Positions 35,256 to 44,080 of a DNA stretch of 64,000 bases are shown here, piece after piece (the first letter of the stretch is position 1; each line of letters begins with the position of its first letter). The stretch lies in contig NZ_LR134338.1 in the NCBI RefSeq assembly GCF_900637055.1, positions 4,367,001 to 4,431,000 on the forward strand, read 5' to 3'. The position numbers were made by a program, and so were the translations under genes. The notes beneath the pieces are model-generated. The model was not told where the DNA came from. It saw nothing but the letters and a program-made list of their open reading frames with translations, and ran no database searches. The stretch comes from Brevibacillus brevis. GTDB taxonomy: Bacteria; Bacillota; Bacilli; Brevibacillales; Brevibacillaceae.

Positions 35256-36536
35256 TTATTCTTGGCTAAGCATTTCGTTCATTTTTTGCGCGAGCTCTTT
35301 GGAAGCATCCTCTACGCTCATTTGACCAGCCCAAGCCTTGGTCATGAGCTCTGTTTCGAGCTTGGCCCATTTTGCCGTGTCTTTCGAGATCGGATAAGGT
35401 TTCGCAACAGCTGCCTGATCAATAAAAATTTTCAGATGAAAGTTTGGCATGGATTGTACCCATGTATCCTGTGTTCCGTTAAATGCCGGAATCGCAGCAC
35501 CCGATTTTGCCAGGATTTCTGCTCCTTCTTTCGAGCCCAAGAATTTCACGAATTCCCATGCTTCCTTTGGATGTTTGGTATTGGCCGAAATCACGTTGCC
35601 CAGGCCGTGAATGACGCTCGTGTTCTCTTTCCCTTTTGGAAGATACGTCACGTCCACTTTGTCCTTTGTATACTCATTCTTATTAAAAGCGGATGCCATC
35701 CATGATCCGTTGTACATCATCGCGATCTTGCCTGATTCAAACAGCTGTGTTGCCTCTGTTTCGGACAATTGGGCTGCTGTTGGCGATGCTTTTTCGTTGA
35801 TCAGGTCTGTCCAAAACTTGAGACCTTCGATCGTTTCCGGTTTGTCATAGCCGGACGTTTTCTTGTCTTCCGAAATGATATAGCCACCGTTTTGATAGAT
35901 CGTGTTATAGAAGCCGTCCTGTCCATAAGGAGGTGCTGCAATTCCCCAAACGCCTTTTTTCTCATCCGTCAGTTGCTTTGCAACTTCCTTCAGCTTGTTC
36001 CAATCCCAGGTTTCGTCTGGATACGGCACTTTTGCGTCGTCAAACAGCTTCTTGTTGTACCAAAGGCCAATGGTGTCGAAATCTTTCGGTAGCGCGTAGT
36101 TTTGTCCATCGTAGGTGTAGAGATCAACGAGAGCTTTCGGATAATTGTTCAGATCGATGCCATCTGCCTTGATTTGATCTGTAATCGGCAAGAGCATGTC
36201 ATTATCTGCGTATTTAATGATACGCGGACCATTAATCCAAAAAATGTCCGGCAAGGTGCCACCTGTTGCGGCTGCCTCCATCTTTGTCCAGTATTGCTTG
36301 TTAGGCGTAAGCTCGATCTTGATGTCCACGTTCGGGTTCTTTTCGTTAAACTTTTTCGCCATTTCCTCTATCGCAGGCATTTGGTTTTTGTCCCACAGCG
36401 CATATGTGAGCGTTACCTTTTCGCCTGAAGCAGCACTGTCAGTCGTTCCAGCTGGTGCGGAGCTCTGCCCGCCGCCCGAACATCCTGCCACTGCTACCAA
36501 GAGAGCAGCCATTGCAATCGAAACCAACTTCTTCAT
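35256..36536 (-). CDS. Extracellular solute-binding lipoprotein, family 1
   Basis: A 426-residue binding protein. The lipobox is LLVAVAGC (Cys about 19), so it should be diacylated and held on the outer membrane face. The mature start is SGGGQSSAPAG. Typical family-1 features are LTYALWDKNQ, FNEKNPNVDIKIE, and the TEATQLFESGKIAMMYNGSWM region. It should deliver a sugar or sugar derivative to the two downstream permeases. It is the first gene of the operon; a repressor-like site lies at 36653-36680. Confidence 0.92.
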   Translation of the reverse strand: MKKLVSIAMAALLVAVAGCSGGGQSSAPAGTTDSAASGEKVTLTYALWDKNQMPAIEEMAKKFNEKNPNVDIKIELTPNKQYWTKMEAAATGGTLPDIFWINGPRIIKYADNDMLLPITDQIKADGIDLNNYPKALVDLYTYDGQNYALPKDFDTIGLWYNKKLFDDAKVPYPDETWDWNKLKEVAKQLTDEKKGVWGIAAPPYGQDGFYNTIYQNGGYIISEDKKTSGYDKPETIEGLKFWTDLINEKASPTAAQLSETEATQLFESGKIAMMYNGSWMASAFNKNEYTKDKVDVTYLPKGKENTSVIHGLGNVISANTKHPKEAWEFVKFLGSKEGAEILAKSGAAIPAFNGTQDTWVQSMPNFHLKIFIDQAAVAKPYPISKDTAKWAKLETELMTKAWAGQMSVEDASKELAQKMNEMLSQE

Positions 36537-36652
36537 CAGAAATCCCTCCTCGATTTACGTTCTCCTCTTTTACCCCCAAAATATGGCCAAACACGACACG
36601 CTTTCCTTTTCGACTCGCCCCCTTTCAATGATTTTTGATGGGTGGAACTTTC

Positions 36653-36680
36653 TTTTTCCAGTGACCAAATAAAGTGTGCA
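36653..36680 (-). promoter_or_regulatory. Putative ROK operator, copy upstream of the transport operon
   Basis: This 28-bp segment matches the one at 37914-37941 at 22 positions: TTTTTCCA, one variable base, TGAC, three variable bases, ATAAAGTG and a final CA. It lies about 117 bp before the binding-protein start and just after the repressor gene. Confidence 0.55.
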
Positions 36681-36688
36681 AAAAGACG

Positions 36689-37894
36689 TTACAAGCTGAA
36701 GTGAAAAACATCTTGTAACAAAACAGCAGCAGCAGCCTTGACCTCGAAATCAGCACCCAATACAGTTGGACGGAATTCCAGCCCTTCGACCATCGTCCCC
36801 ATCGCTTGAGCCATCACTTGTTTTTGGATGCGCGCAAACAACACTTGGTTGTCCCGGATCATTTCTCCACCCAAAATGATCAGGCTCGGGTTGAACAAAT
36901 TCACCAGATTCACAATACCAATCGACAAGTACGAAGCGATTTCGTCGACGATGTCTTGGCATACTTGATCCCCTTGATGCAGTGCTTCGCGAAAGACATC
37001 AAATGTGATTCTTGTCATATCTCCGTCAGCCAAATCCATGACGAGCGTTTCTTTTCCGCGTGTAACGGCGGACAGTATACCTGAGTAAATGGCCGGCCAC
37101 GCCACGTAGTTTTCCAAACAGCCCACGTTGCCACAGTCACAGCGCATCCCACTTCGATCGACTGTCGTATGCCCGAATTCTCCCGCTCCACCGCGGCTTC
37201 CGCGGAAGATGGAACCGTTTACAACGAGACCCGAACCAACCCCTTCTCCCACGGTAACAAACAGGAGATTGTCAGCATTCAGTCCACCACCGAAATTTTT
37301 TTCTGCCAGAGCGATTGCATTGGCATCATTGTCGAGCCATGTTTTTAGCCCAAAACGCTCTTCTGCCATGTCTTTTAACGGAACATCATGCAAGCGCAGC
37401 TTGGAATTGAAGCGGATGACCCCACTCGCTGCATCGACAATCCCTGGTGCGATGATGGAAATGCCCAGACAACGGCTGACATCATCCATCGACTGGAGAA
37501 AGTCCTCGATCGAATCCAGCACATACTGGATGATCTGGTCACTCACTAGCCCAGCTTTTACCGGGTAGATTTTCTTTTGCTTTGTAGCCGCTTCCAAATT
37601 CATTTCGGCAATCGTAATCGCTGTATTCGTAATAGAGACGCCAATCAAAAACTTCCCGTCTGGACAGAAGCGAACCATAATCGGCTTACGGCCACCTTTT
37701 GACTCACCTGTTCCATCTTCTGCAACCATACCGTCACGGATCAGCTCATTGACTGCCGAGGTGACGGTAGTTGGACTGATGCCCTGCTTTTTGGCGATAT
37801 CACTTCGCGAGATGGGCCCAAACTGGCGAATGGTGTCGAGTATAATAAAGCGATTGAGCTCTTGGATTAGTTTCAGATCTCCAGTTCTGCGCAT
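36689..37894 (-). CDS. ROK-family (NagC/XylR) transcriptional repressor
   Basis: A 401-residue regulator. The N-terminal winged helix (about 10-65) includes GPISRSDIAKKQGISPTTV and a recognition helix. The ROK domain has FVTVGEGVGSGLV and the zinc motif CDCGNVGCLENY, so it should bind a sugar effector. It lies directly upstream of the transport operon on the same strand, and two similar sites precede itself and that operon, which suggests autoregulated repression relieved by the pathway's sugar. Confidence 0.88.
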   Translation of the reverse strand: MRRTGDLKLIQELNRFIILDTIRQFGPISRSDIAKKQGISPTTVTSAVNELIRDGMVAEDGTGESKGGRKPIMVRFCPDGKFLIGVSITNTAITIAEMNLEAATKQKKIYPVKAGLVSDQIIQYVLDSIEDFLQSMDDVSRCLGISIIAPGIVDAASGVIRFNSKLRLHDVPLKDMAEERFGLKTWLDNDANAIALAEKNFGGGLNADNLLFVTVGEGVGSGLVVNGSIFRGSRGGAGEFGHTTVDRSGMRCDCGNVGCLENYVAWPAIYSGILSAVTRGKETLVMDLADGDMTRITFDVFREALHQGDQVCQDIVDEIASYLSIGIVNLVNLFNPSLIILGGEMIRDNQVLFARIQKQVMAQAMGTMVEGLEFRPTVLGADFEVKAAAAVLLQDVFHFSL

Positions 37895-37913
37895 CGTATT
37901 CGTTCATCCTTTA

Positions 37914-37941
37914 TTTTTCCAATGACTTTATAAAGTGATCA
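37914..37941 (-). promoter_or_regulatory. Putative ROK operator, copy upstream of the repressor gene
   Basis: Contains the perfect 12-bp palindrome ACTTTATAAAGT and shares 22 of 28 positions with 36653-36680. It lies 20 bp before the repressor start, where binding would block transcription. Confidence 0.55.
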
Positions 37942-38005
37942 TACTGAAATTTGTATTTTGTGTCAATTTCGTTTTTTCTTAGATTTCAATCAACTTTTTC
38001 TGATT

Positions 38006-38045
38006 GAAAAAGAACCTCCCTTAAACTGCTGAAAGGGAAGTTCTC
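38006..38045 (-). terminator. Terminator after the YcdB-type gene
   Basis: Minus-strand stem AGAACTTCCCTT / AAGGGAGGTTCT followed by TTTTTC. Confidence 0.85.
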
Positions 38046-38057
38046 TCGCTTGTACTC

Positions 38058-39590
38058 TTATTCTGTAGACTCGTAGGTATAAAATTCACCCGTTATCGCA
38101 TCTATTTTTGCATCGAACATGTGCGGGAACGTATAGACAAGAGAAGCTTTGCCTTCCTCTTGCAAGGTATACTGTAGCTGCAATGGGTATTTCTTGAGTA
38201 AAACGGCTGCCGCTTCTTCTGGGGAGATTGCCTTCTTCGGATCAGGCATTACTCCATCGACCTTTTCATTGAGATCGATCCCCATGACTTTCCCGTTGCT
38301 GCCGTTGATCGCGATTTGCGTCAGCCAATCCTCTACAGGAATCCCCTGCTCTTGCAGCACAAAATGGAAGGAGTATTCATTTGTACTTTCATTATATTCT
38401 CCCGGCTGAAGCAGTAGCAGCTCGCCAGTACCAGCAGGAGCGATCTCAGCTACTTCATTCATGGCAAACTGAAAGGCCTGCTCTTGCGTCAATTTTTTGG
38501 CAGGTGACTTTGACACACTTGTATCTACGACACTATAGTTCACAATTGCGCCTGTTTTCGGTTCGATCAGCATGCTCCCAATCCATCCGTCTTCTGTCCT
38601 CCACGAATAATTCGTACGCCCCTCCCACTTCCTTGATTTCCAGAAATAATCGATAATCACGGGTTTTTCACCAGTCAAATCTTCAAAAAAGACGTTCCCT
38701 TTTGAAAAATCATAACCAGTACGCTGAGCAAGATACGCTTGTGCTTCTTCACGTGATTTCGCTACGGGCTGGCTGGTACCCTTTGGTTTCACATTCACTT
38801 TACTGTGGTAAGGCATATTTACGCTGTCTTTGCCGGACACGGCATCCAACTTACCGGAAAAAGCCGGGATGTAGAGGAGCTTGTAGGTTTTTCCGTCTTT
38901 ATCGAGGGAATACCGCAATTTCATAAAGGTGGACAGCTGTTTCTCGGCTTTTTCTTTAGGTAGGGCCTGATCCAAGTTCGCGAAGGAGATTTTTTCGATA
39001 TGCATGCCAAGGGATTTTCCTGTGATCTGCCCATCGTGATCAACTTGTATCTGAACGATGTCGTCTGTGAAAGGAACTCCGTTGACCATACGTACAAACT
39101 GAATTGTATTTGTCTTTCCATCGAAAACCTTCGCAACCCCATCTCCATCCAGTTGGTATCCTGCCATGTCTTCTCCGTACAACTTTTTCATAAAAGACAC
39201 GGCTATTTCTTTCGATTTGTCGATCGGGTAAAGCGTTTGACTCTTTTGGTTATATAGCTCGTGTTTGCCAAACTCAAGCAGGTCACCCGTATTTTTGTCG
39301 AGCACCAAGGCAACGAATTCGGCATTGTTTTCTTTAGACTTGTAGTTGTTCACGAGCAGATAAGAAGTGTCTTTCAATACGATTTCTCTAACAGGGTAAT
39401 CTTTCAAATAAGGGATGAGACTAGCTGCTTTCTTCACCCCTTTTTCCACCACCTTGTTTATTTCGGGTGTCATTTGCTCTACTTTTATTTTTTCCATCGT
39501 GTTCTCCCTTGCCAGTGCACCACTAGGAGATGACATCGCAATACTTGCAGCCATCAGGAGGAACACAGCGTGCGTAACTTTTTTCATCAT
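38058..39590 (-). CDS. Secreted protein with YcdB/YcdC repeat (PepSY-like) domains
   Basis: A 510-residue exported protein. A signal peptide ends near ALA-R (about 28). The mature part carries repeated alpha/beta modules with VQIQVDHDGQITG, GWIGSMLIEPKTGAIVNY and FPHMFDAKIDAITGEFY, the pattern of Bacillus YcdB/YcdC proteins, related to PepSY domains that often regulate extracellular proteases. ATG 39590 is used because GAGAGG lies 6 bases before it and the signal peptide follows; the frame is open to 39629. Function unknown. Confidence 0.78.
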   Translation of the reverse strand: MMKKVTHAVFLLMAASIAMSSPSGALARENTMEKIKVEQMTPEINKVVEKGVKKAASLIPYLKDYPVREIVLKDTSYLLVNNYKSKENNAEFVALVLDKNTGDLLEFGKHELYNQKSQTLYPIDKSKEIAVSFMKKLYGEDMAGYQLDGDGVAKVFDGKTNTIQFVRMVNGVPFTDDIVQIQVDHDGQITGKSLGMHIEKISFANLDQALPKEKAEKQLSTFMKLRYSLDKDGKTYKLLYIPAFSGKLDAVSGKDSVNMPYHSKVNVKPKGTSQPVAKSREEAQAYLAQRTGYDFSKGNVFFEDLTGEKPVIIDYFWKSRKWEGRTNYSWRTEDGWIGSMLIEPKTGAIVNYSVVDTSVSKSPAKKLTQEQAFQFAMNEVAEIAPAGTGELLLLQPGEYNESTNEYSFHFVLQEQGIPVEDWLTQIAINGSNGKVMGIDLNEKVDGVMPDPKKAISPEEAAAVLLKKYPLQLQYTLQEEGKASLVYTFPHMFDAKIDAITGEFYTYESTE

Positions 39591-39792
39591 TTCTCTTCCT
39601 CTCGTCTGTTCATATTTGCTTTCTCGCATTCATTATTCGTACCTCGATCTGTTTTGTTTCAATTTTCCCGAAAAATTTACATAAAAAAACATTCCCCTTT
39701 GCTTTTTATTTAAGCCCCTAGCTGAGCCTTATGGCTTGGCTTTTTTCTTGTGTATGTTAAAATTTACAAAAAAAGGGAAATGGGGCGTTAGT

Positions 39793-40035
39793 ATGAGCGA
39801 GCAGCCCTTTTGGTTTAAAGCGACAGTAACTATTGTTGTTGTCATTGGAATTCTAGCACTACTGACAAGTGTCGCTTTCTTTCAGCTATTAGCAATAGTA
39901 GGCCTAGTCGTTATCTCTGCCTCGAAAGGTGTATTGGAATGGAAAAAGAACAGAGACTGGGCTGTCATTATTTTTGCACTGCTTGCATTCCAAATCGTTA
40001 TTTTTATCAAGTCATTGTATGACTTTTTCACATAA
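39793..40035 (+). CDS. Small two-to-three-helix membrane protein
   Basis: An 80-residue protein opening MSEQPFWFKATVT with hydrophobic segments at about 9-45 and 57-75, separated by LEWKKNRDW. It resembles the protein at 49296-49550 in length, helix placement and the KKNR / AFQ segment, so the two are paralogues. A terminator-like hairpin near 39711-39750 precedes it. No family is recognised. Confidence 0.55.
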   Translation: MSEQPFWFKATVTIVVVIGILALLTSVAFFQLLAIVGLVVISASKGVLEWKKNRDWAVIIFALLAFQIVIFIKSLYDFFT

Positions 40036-40072
40036 GTCACTTTGTCAATTCGACATAAGTGGAAAATATTTC

Positions 40073-40101
40073 TTGAATACTATTATGAACATTAATATAA
40101 T
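40073..40101 (+). promoter_or_regulatory. Strong sigma-A promoter for the 26-residue peptide gene
   Basis: TTGAAT at 40073-40078 and a perfect TATAAT at 40096-40101 with an ideal 17-bp spacer. The start codon is 35 bp past the -10 box, giving a short leader. Confidence 0.8.
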
Positions 40102-40135
40102 GATAGTGAATTTGGAATTTTAAGGAGGGGCTTCT

Positions 40136-40216
40136 ATGAATACCGCAATTGCGATTCTTACTTTTATTGGAGATCTCATTCCATTAATCGTCCAGCTGTT
40201 AAAAGCCTTTGCTTAA
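40136..40216 (+). CDS. 26-residue amphipathic hydrophobic peptide
   Basis: ATG 40136 lies 5 bases after TAAGGAGGGG, one of the strongest ribosome sites in the window. The peptide begins MNTAIAILTFIGDL and ends LLKAFA, with no leader or cleavage signal and zero net side-chain charge. On a helical wheel Asn2, Thr9, Asp13, Pro16, Gln20 and Lys23 fall on one narrow face and nearly all other positions are Ile, Leu, Val, Phe or Ala. With its own promoter and terminator it is a complete one-gene unit. It looks like a leaderless bacteriocin, phenol-soluble-modulin-like or type I toxin peptide; which of these is not decidable. Confidence 0.7.
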   Translation: MNTAIAILTFIGDLIPLIVQLLKAFA

Positions 40217-40233
40217 TTTCCAAATCAACAAAT

Positions 40234-40278
40234 AGGGGCTGCTCCTCCATCACTTTCATGACTGGAGGGACAGCCCCT
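40234..40278. terminator. Hairpin terminator between peptide gene and chitinase gene
   Basis: AGGGGCTG / CAGCCCCT extended by CTCCTCCA / TGGAGGG forms a long stem between convergent genes; weak T runs lie on both sides. Confidence 0.7.
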
Positions 40279-40285
40279 TCCCTAC

Positions 40286-42472
40286 TTATTGGGTATCTGC
40301 ATTTCCTTCTGTTTTTGGAGTTTCTTCTGCTCCTTCTGTTTCCTCCAAAATCTCCTCATCTACATAACCATCGACTGCTTCTACTGCCCCTTGCTGTTGA
40401 ACTTGCCAGAGAGCTGCTACGTTTGTTGGCTCCCAGCCTACGAGGGAGGTGTGTGGTTGCAGACATTTGTATACCTTGCCTTGATAGCTGACCAAATCAC
40501 CTGCTACGTAGTTTACATTTGGCGCCCATGCAGGCGTGCCCGGATTTTCAGCATCTGTCACGCCTACGACCTCGATGCTCTTCTGTGAAGAATTACCTGC
40601 TGCATCCTTCGCTACCACAGAGAATGTATACGATGTGTTAGGCGTGAGTCCTGTAACAGTTGCAGTCGTAGTCGCCACATCCGCAGCTAAAGCTGCCCCG
40701 TTGTAAACCTCGTAATTTGTCACCGCGATATTATCCGTAGAAGCATCCCAACTCAGACTGATACTCGTACCTGTTTTCCCTGTTATGACTAGATTGGCAG
40801 GTGTGCTTGGAGGTTGGTTGTCTGGCTGAATTGTATCCGTCGTAACTGTTACCTCATTGCTTGCTGCTGAGGAATTACCTGCTGCATCTTTCGCCTTTAC
40901 AGTAAATTGGTACGCAGTTCCAGCTGTAAGTCCGCTAATCGTCGTATTTGTACCGGTTACCGTTTTTGCAAGCTGAGTGCCATTGTATACCTCATAGCCA
41001 GTAACCCCTACATTGTCGGTAGCAGCTCCCCAACTCAGATTAACACTTGTCGCTGTTTTTGCAGTCGATTGGAGATTAGCTGGTGCTGTCGGCGGTACGT
41101 TGTCGACTGGAGCTGTCCCGCCTAGAAGATCGCCATTCACTTTGTCTAGCAGAACCTTGTTACGGTCTCCGCTAAATTCCCAGAACATTGCGCCTGCCAA
41201 TCCTTTGGATGTAATATAAGAAGTTTTGTGACCGATTGAAGTCACATCGTCATAGCTAATATATGTTTTCGAAGCCGGGTTGAAGAGGTAAGGCACCTTT
41301 GCCGCATCATTCCAGTGGCGTGTGAATCCATTTTTGTTCAAATAATTATTTTGGATATCCGTGAAGTCAAGCATACCAGGTTCCCAAGTTCCTGTTGAAG
41401 GCCCTGTGCAATTTTGATATTCCCCATTGTTAGCTGTTCCGCAACCCGACCAGCCCCTTCCATAAAACGGAAGTCCGAGAACGAGCTTGCTGGCAGGAAC
41501 ACCGTCACGAAGATGCCCCTCTACAGCTGTTTGGACATTATAGGTTTGAGCATTTGGCAAACCTGCTGCTCCTGCTGCCGGATCATAGGCCAACGGCGCG
41601 TTATGTCCAGTCTGCTTTTGGAAGGCTCCATAGAAGTCGTAGGTCATAATATTGATCCAATCCACAACCCGGGCAATATTTCCAAGCTCTGTATTTGCTG
41701 CATAACTAGGGCTGGCACCAGAGGCAATCGTCAAATAGTACTGTTTGCCATCTGTTACCTCAGCCGCATCGAGTTTGTCTCTGACAGCCTGTAGCAACAA
41801 CGTATAATTTTGCTTATCTTCTGGACGTTTGCTATTTCCAGGCAAGCCTCCTTCGACTGGGTACTCCCAATCGAGATCGACCCCATCCATCTGATATTTC
41901 CGAATAAAATCTACCGAGGACTGTGCAAATACTTCCCGTGCAGCCGGATCTGCCGCTACATCAGAGAAGCGATTGGACCACGTCCATCCCCCGATCGATA
42001 TCAATGTCTTCAATTGAGGGTTTTTTTGCTTTAATTTTGCCAATTGATTCAGATTTCCGCGAATCGGCTGATCCCACGTATCTCCTGGAAAGGATTTTTG
42101 CACATCAATCCATGGATCTCCGAGGACAACTGTACCATTCGGGGCGTTAATATTGCCTACTTCATCCTGGCAAGCCCATGTTTGTGGATTGGGTCCCGTT
42201 GGATCTGGGTTGCCATGTCTTCCATTCCAGCAAATGTCCGCAAATGCGTAGTTAATATGCGTTACTTTATTGGGATCGATATCCGTTACATTGTAGTTTC
42301 GTCCATAAGCTCCCCATGAGGGATAGTAGCCAATAATTTTGTAATTGGATACCGCTGTCGCCTCCGTTTGATTTTCCTCTGCTTGCGCCGCCTGTGCCGC
42401 CATGGGCAAAACAGAGGTGACAAGCAGGGCACCTACCATAAGCACATTCCTAACACATTTCTTGAATTTCAT
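40286..42472 (-). CDS. Secreted GH18 chitinase with two FN3 domains and a CBM5/12
   Basis: A 728-residue exported chitinase. Signal peptide about 1-30 (AQA). The GH18 barrel (about 42-450) has SIGGWTWS and the catalytic DGVDLDWE at 196-203, with Glu203 as acid. Two fibronectin III domains follow (about 460-550 and 557-645, each starting PP-x-x-P-x-NL), then a chitin-binding CBM5/12 (about 650-695; WAPNVNYVAGDLVSYQGKVY core) and an acidic Glu-rich tail. Layout matches Bacillus ChiA1/ChiD-type enzymes. ATG 42472 follows AGAGGGA; an upstream ATG at 42493 is less likely. Confidence 0.93.
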   Translation of the reverse strand: MKFKKCVRNVLMVGALLVTSVLPMAAQAAQAEENQTEATAVSNYKIIGYYPSWGAYGRNYNVTDIDPNKVTHINYAFADICWNGRHGNPDPTGPNPQTWACQDEVGNINAPNGTVVLGDPWIDVQKSFPGDTWDQPIRGNLNQLAKLKQKNPQLKTLISIGGWTWSNRFSDVAADPAAREVFAQSSVDFIRKYQMDGVDLDWEYPVEGGLPGNSKRPEDKQNYTLLLQAVRDKLDAAEVTDGKQYYLTIASGASPSYAANTELGNIARVVDWINIMTYDFYGAFQKQTGHNAPLAYDPAAGAAGLPNAQTYNVQTAVEGHLRDGVPASKLVLGLPFYGRGWSGCGTANNGEYQNCTGPSTGTWEPGMLDFTDIQNNYLNKNGFTRHWNDAAKVPYLFNPASKTYISYDDVTSIGHKTSYITSKGLAGAMFWEFSGDRNKVLLDKVNGDLLGGTAPVDNVPPTAPANLQSTAKTATSVNLSWGAATDNVGVTGYEVYNGTQLAKTVTGTNTTISGLTAGTAYQFTVKAKDAAGNSSAASNEVTVTTDTIQPDNQPPSTPANLVITGKTGTSISLSWDASTDNIAVTNYEVYNGAALAADVATTTATVTGLTPNTSYTFSVVAKDAAGNSSQKSIEVVGVTDAENPGTPAWAPNVNYVAGDLVSYQGKVYKCLQPHTSLVGWEPTNVAALWQVQQQGAVEAVDGYVDEEILEETEGAEETPKTEGNADTQ

Positions 42473-42589
42473 AGTATCCCTCTCGATCTTCATGGATTTT
42501 GTTACAAATCCATCTTATTGCGACTTATATCACGATATGCTAATACATTTACATAAATGGTAATAAAAGGGTGTTCAGGCGCAAAAGAA

Positions 42590-42671
42590 TATAAAAAACC
42601 TCCCTTGCGACCAAGGGAAGAAAAGGGAGGCTGGGTGGGTTCAAATCTCTCGTTAGCCAAGTCGAACGAGT
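42590..42671 (-). pseudogene. gerE 3'-end fragment B with its terminator
   Basis: About 80 bases that match the end of gerE: the hairpin with CTCCCTT and AAGGGAAGAAAAGGGAGG, then GGTTCAAATCTCTCGTT and CCAAGTCGAACGAG. Only the last few codons are present. It lies in direct orientation with intact gerE at 50919-51140 and 130 bp from fragment A, as a diverged tandem copy. Confidence 0.8.
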
Positions 42672-42720
42672 ACACAAGGCACACTCATAAATGTAATAAA
42701 AGAGTATTTAGACGCAACTG

Positions 42721-42860
42721 AACATAAAAAAACTCTCCCTTCCGACCAAGGGAAGAAAAGGGAGGCTGGGTGGACTGGGTTCAAATCTCTCGTTTACCAA
42801 GTCGAACGAGTTCGACTACTGCCTGAGATCGATCTTTGACACCTAATTTTTGCATGATAT
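42721..42860 (-). pseudogene. gerE 3'-end fragment A with its terminator
   Basis: About 140 bases nearly identical to intact gerE from the terminator through the codons for the last 27 or so residues (recognition-helix end to stop). Only a handful of differences are seen over the coding 80 bases. Similarity stops abruptly at 42860, inside the helix-turn-helix. Same orientation as intact gerE. Confidence 0.85.
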
Positions 42861-42981
42861 TCCTCCCAAAAATGTCTTACATCCCATATCTATGGTAAAC
42901 TTTTCTAGTACTACTACACAATAACAACTAAGTAAAAGTCCCAAGACGCTTAACTATTATTACATGAAGCGAGGTGCGAAA

Positions 42982-43473
42982 ATGAACCGCATAATTTTGT
43001 TTTTACTACTTTTTTTGACTGGATGTTCTCAAATAACTGTTGAAGAGGACTTTAAAAATTACGCTCAAACCGTAACCGGATATCAACAAGAAATAGCAAA
43101 CAAGATGAACGAACTTCAAAAGGAGAAAATTACTGATTTCCAACAGTTTTCGAAAGAACAATTCTTGCCGATTGTTAAGGAGTTTGTTGATAAAACCTCA
43201 ACTTTGCAACCACAGACAAAAGAAGTAGCTGAAATTCACGAAAAGTATATTGAAGCAGTTGGATTGAACTACGATGTTCTTTCCTCCATTAGTAATTTAG
43301 ATGGACAAACTACCGATACATCCAAACAAGAAGAATTGTTGAAAAAACTTGAGAAATCACAACAACTGGCTAGCGAATGGAAAAATTCTATGGACAATCT
43401 TTCTAAACAATATAATGTTGTGCTTCCCGACATTAACCTTGATGTAGGTAATGCAATTTTTCGCCTTCCGTAA
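42982..43473 (+). CDS. Small lipoprotein of unknown function
   Basis: A 163-residue lipoprotein. The signal sequence MNRIILFLLLFLTGC ends in a good lipobox, so Cys15 should be lipidated. The mature part is helical, rich in Lys, Glu and Gln, and resembles four-helix membrane-surface proteins. ATG 42982 follows GAGGTG at 7 bases. It lies in the AT-rich accessory region next to the gerE fragments. No family is recognised. Confidence 0.7.
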   Translation: MNRIILFLLLFLTGCSQITVEEDFKNYAQTVTGYQQEIANKMNELQKEKITDFQQFSKEQFLPIVKEFVDKTSTLQPQTKEVAEIHEKYIEAVGLNYDVLSSISNLDGQTTDTSKQEELLKKLEKSQQLASEWKNSMDNLSKQYNVVLPDINLDVGNAIFRLP

Positions 43474-43545
43474 CACTTTTCACATTGTGTAAAAGCCATT
43501 ATTTTCATATTTCATTGAGTCATCTCTAGAATCGGGAGGGAGCTA

Positions 43546-43830
43546 ATGTCTACTGAAAAATACACCTGCCCTTGTTGTGGCTACAAAACTTTAGATGAAG
43601 AATCCCCAGGTACATATATCATCTGCAAGATATGTTTTTGGGAGGATGATCCTGTCCAATTTGATGACCCTGATTATGGTGGGGGGGCTAATATTCCCTC
43701 ATTACGACAAGCGCAACAAAACTATGTGGAGTTTGGCTCTTGTGAAGAACGCTGTATACCCTTTGTTCGAAAGCCTACAGCTGCAGACTTGCGCGATCCT
43801 AATTGGAGCCCACTGAGCTTAACAAAATGA
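43546..43830 (+). CDS. CPCC-family cysteine-rich protein
   Basis: A 94-residue protein opening with YTCPCCGYKTLDE, followed by ICKICFWEDD, a zinc-ribbon-like pattern (four to five cysteines) and the tail PSLRQAQQNYVEFG. This fits the Cys-rich CPCC family of small bacterial proteins, which recur in accessory regions and toxin-immunity neighbourhoods. A GGGAGG site precedes ATG. No toxin gene is adjacent here, so an immunity role is only a possibility. Confidence 0.85.
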   Translation: MSTEKYTCPCCGYKTLDEESPGTYIICKICFWEDDPVQFDDPDYGGGANIPSLRQAQQNYVEFGSCEERCIPFVRKPTAADLRDPNWSPLSLTK

Positions 43831-43845
43831 TCGTTGTGTTAATCT

Positions 43846-44080
43846 TTATTTCGATTCGAGCAGCGACTTACGAATTTCTTTCGCCACTTTGTGGTCTTTC
43901 TCGTCCAGCGTAGCTGGGTTGGTTGAGCCCATATGTTGATACCATTCATGATCCGCATCTTCTCCATATTTGAGAGATTCATGTTTTTCTTCGCGTATGG
44001 TAAAATACCCCAAATGGTAGACTGACTGATTATGAGGGGGAAAAATCTATTAAGCTGTTTACGTAATCGACCAAACACAT
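43846..44080 (-). pseudogene. Decayed gene with probable frameshift at a C run
   Basis: One minus-strand frame encodes a coherent acidic C-terminus (YFTIREEKHESLKYGED, then HEWYQHMGSTNP, LDEKDHKVAKEIRK, end LLESK) but has stop codons and no start upstream. The +1-related frame from GTG 44078 supplies a plausible N-terminus (MFGRLRKQLNRFFP). The frames meet at TTTTTCCCCC near 44035, so one inserted or lost base probably broke the gene. Family not recognised. Confidence 0.5.
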
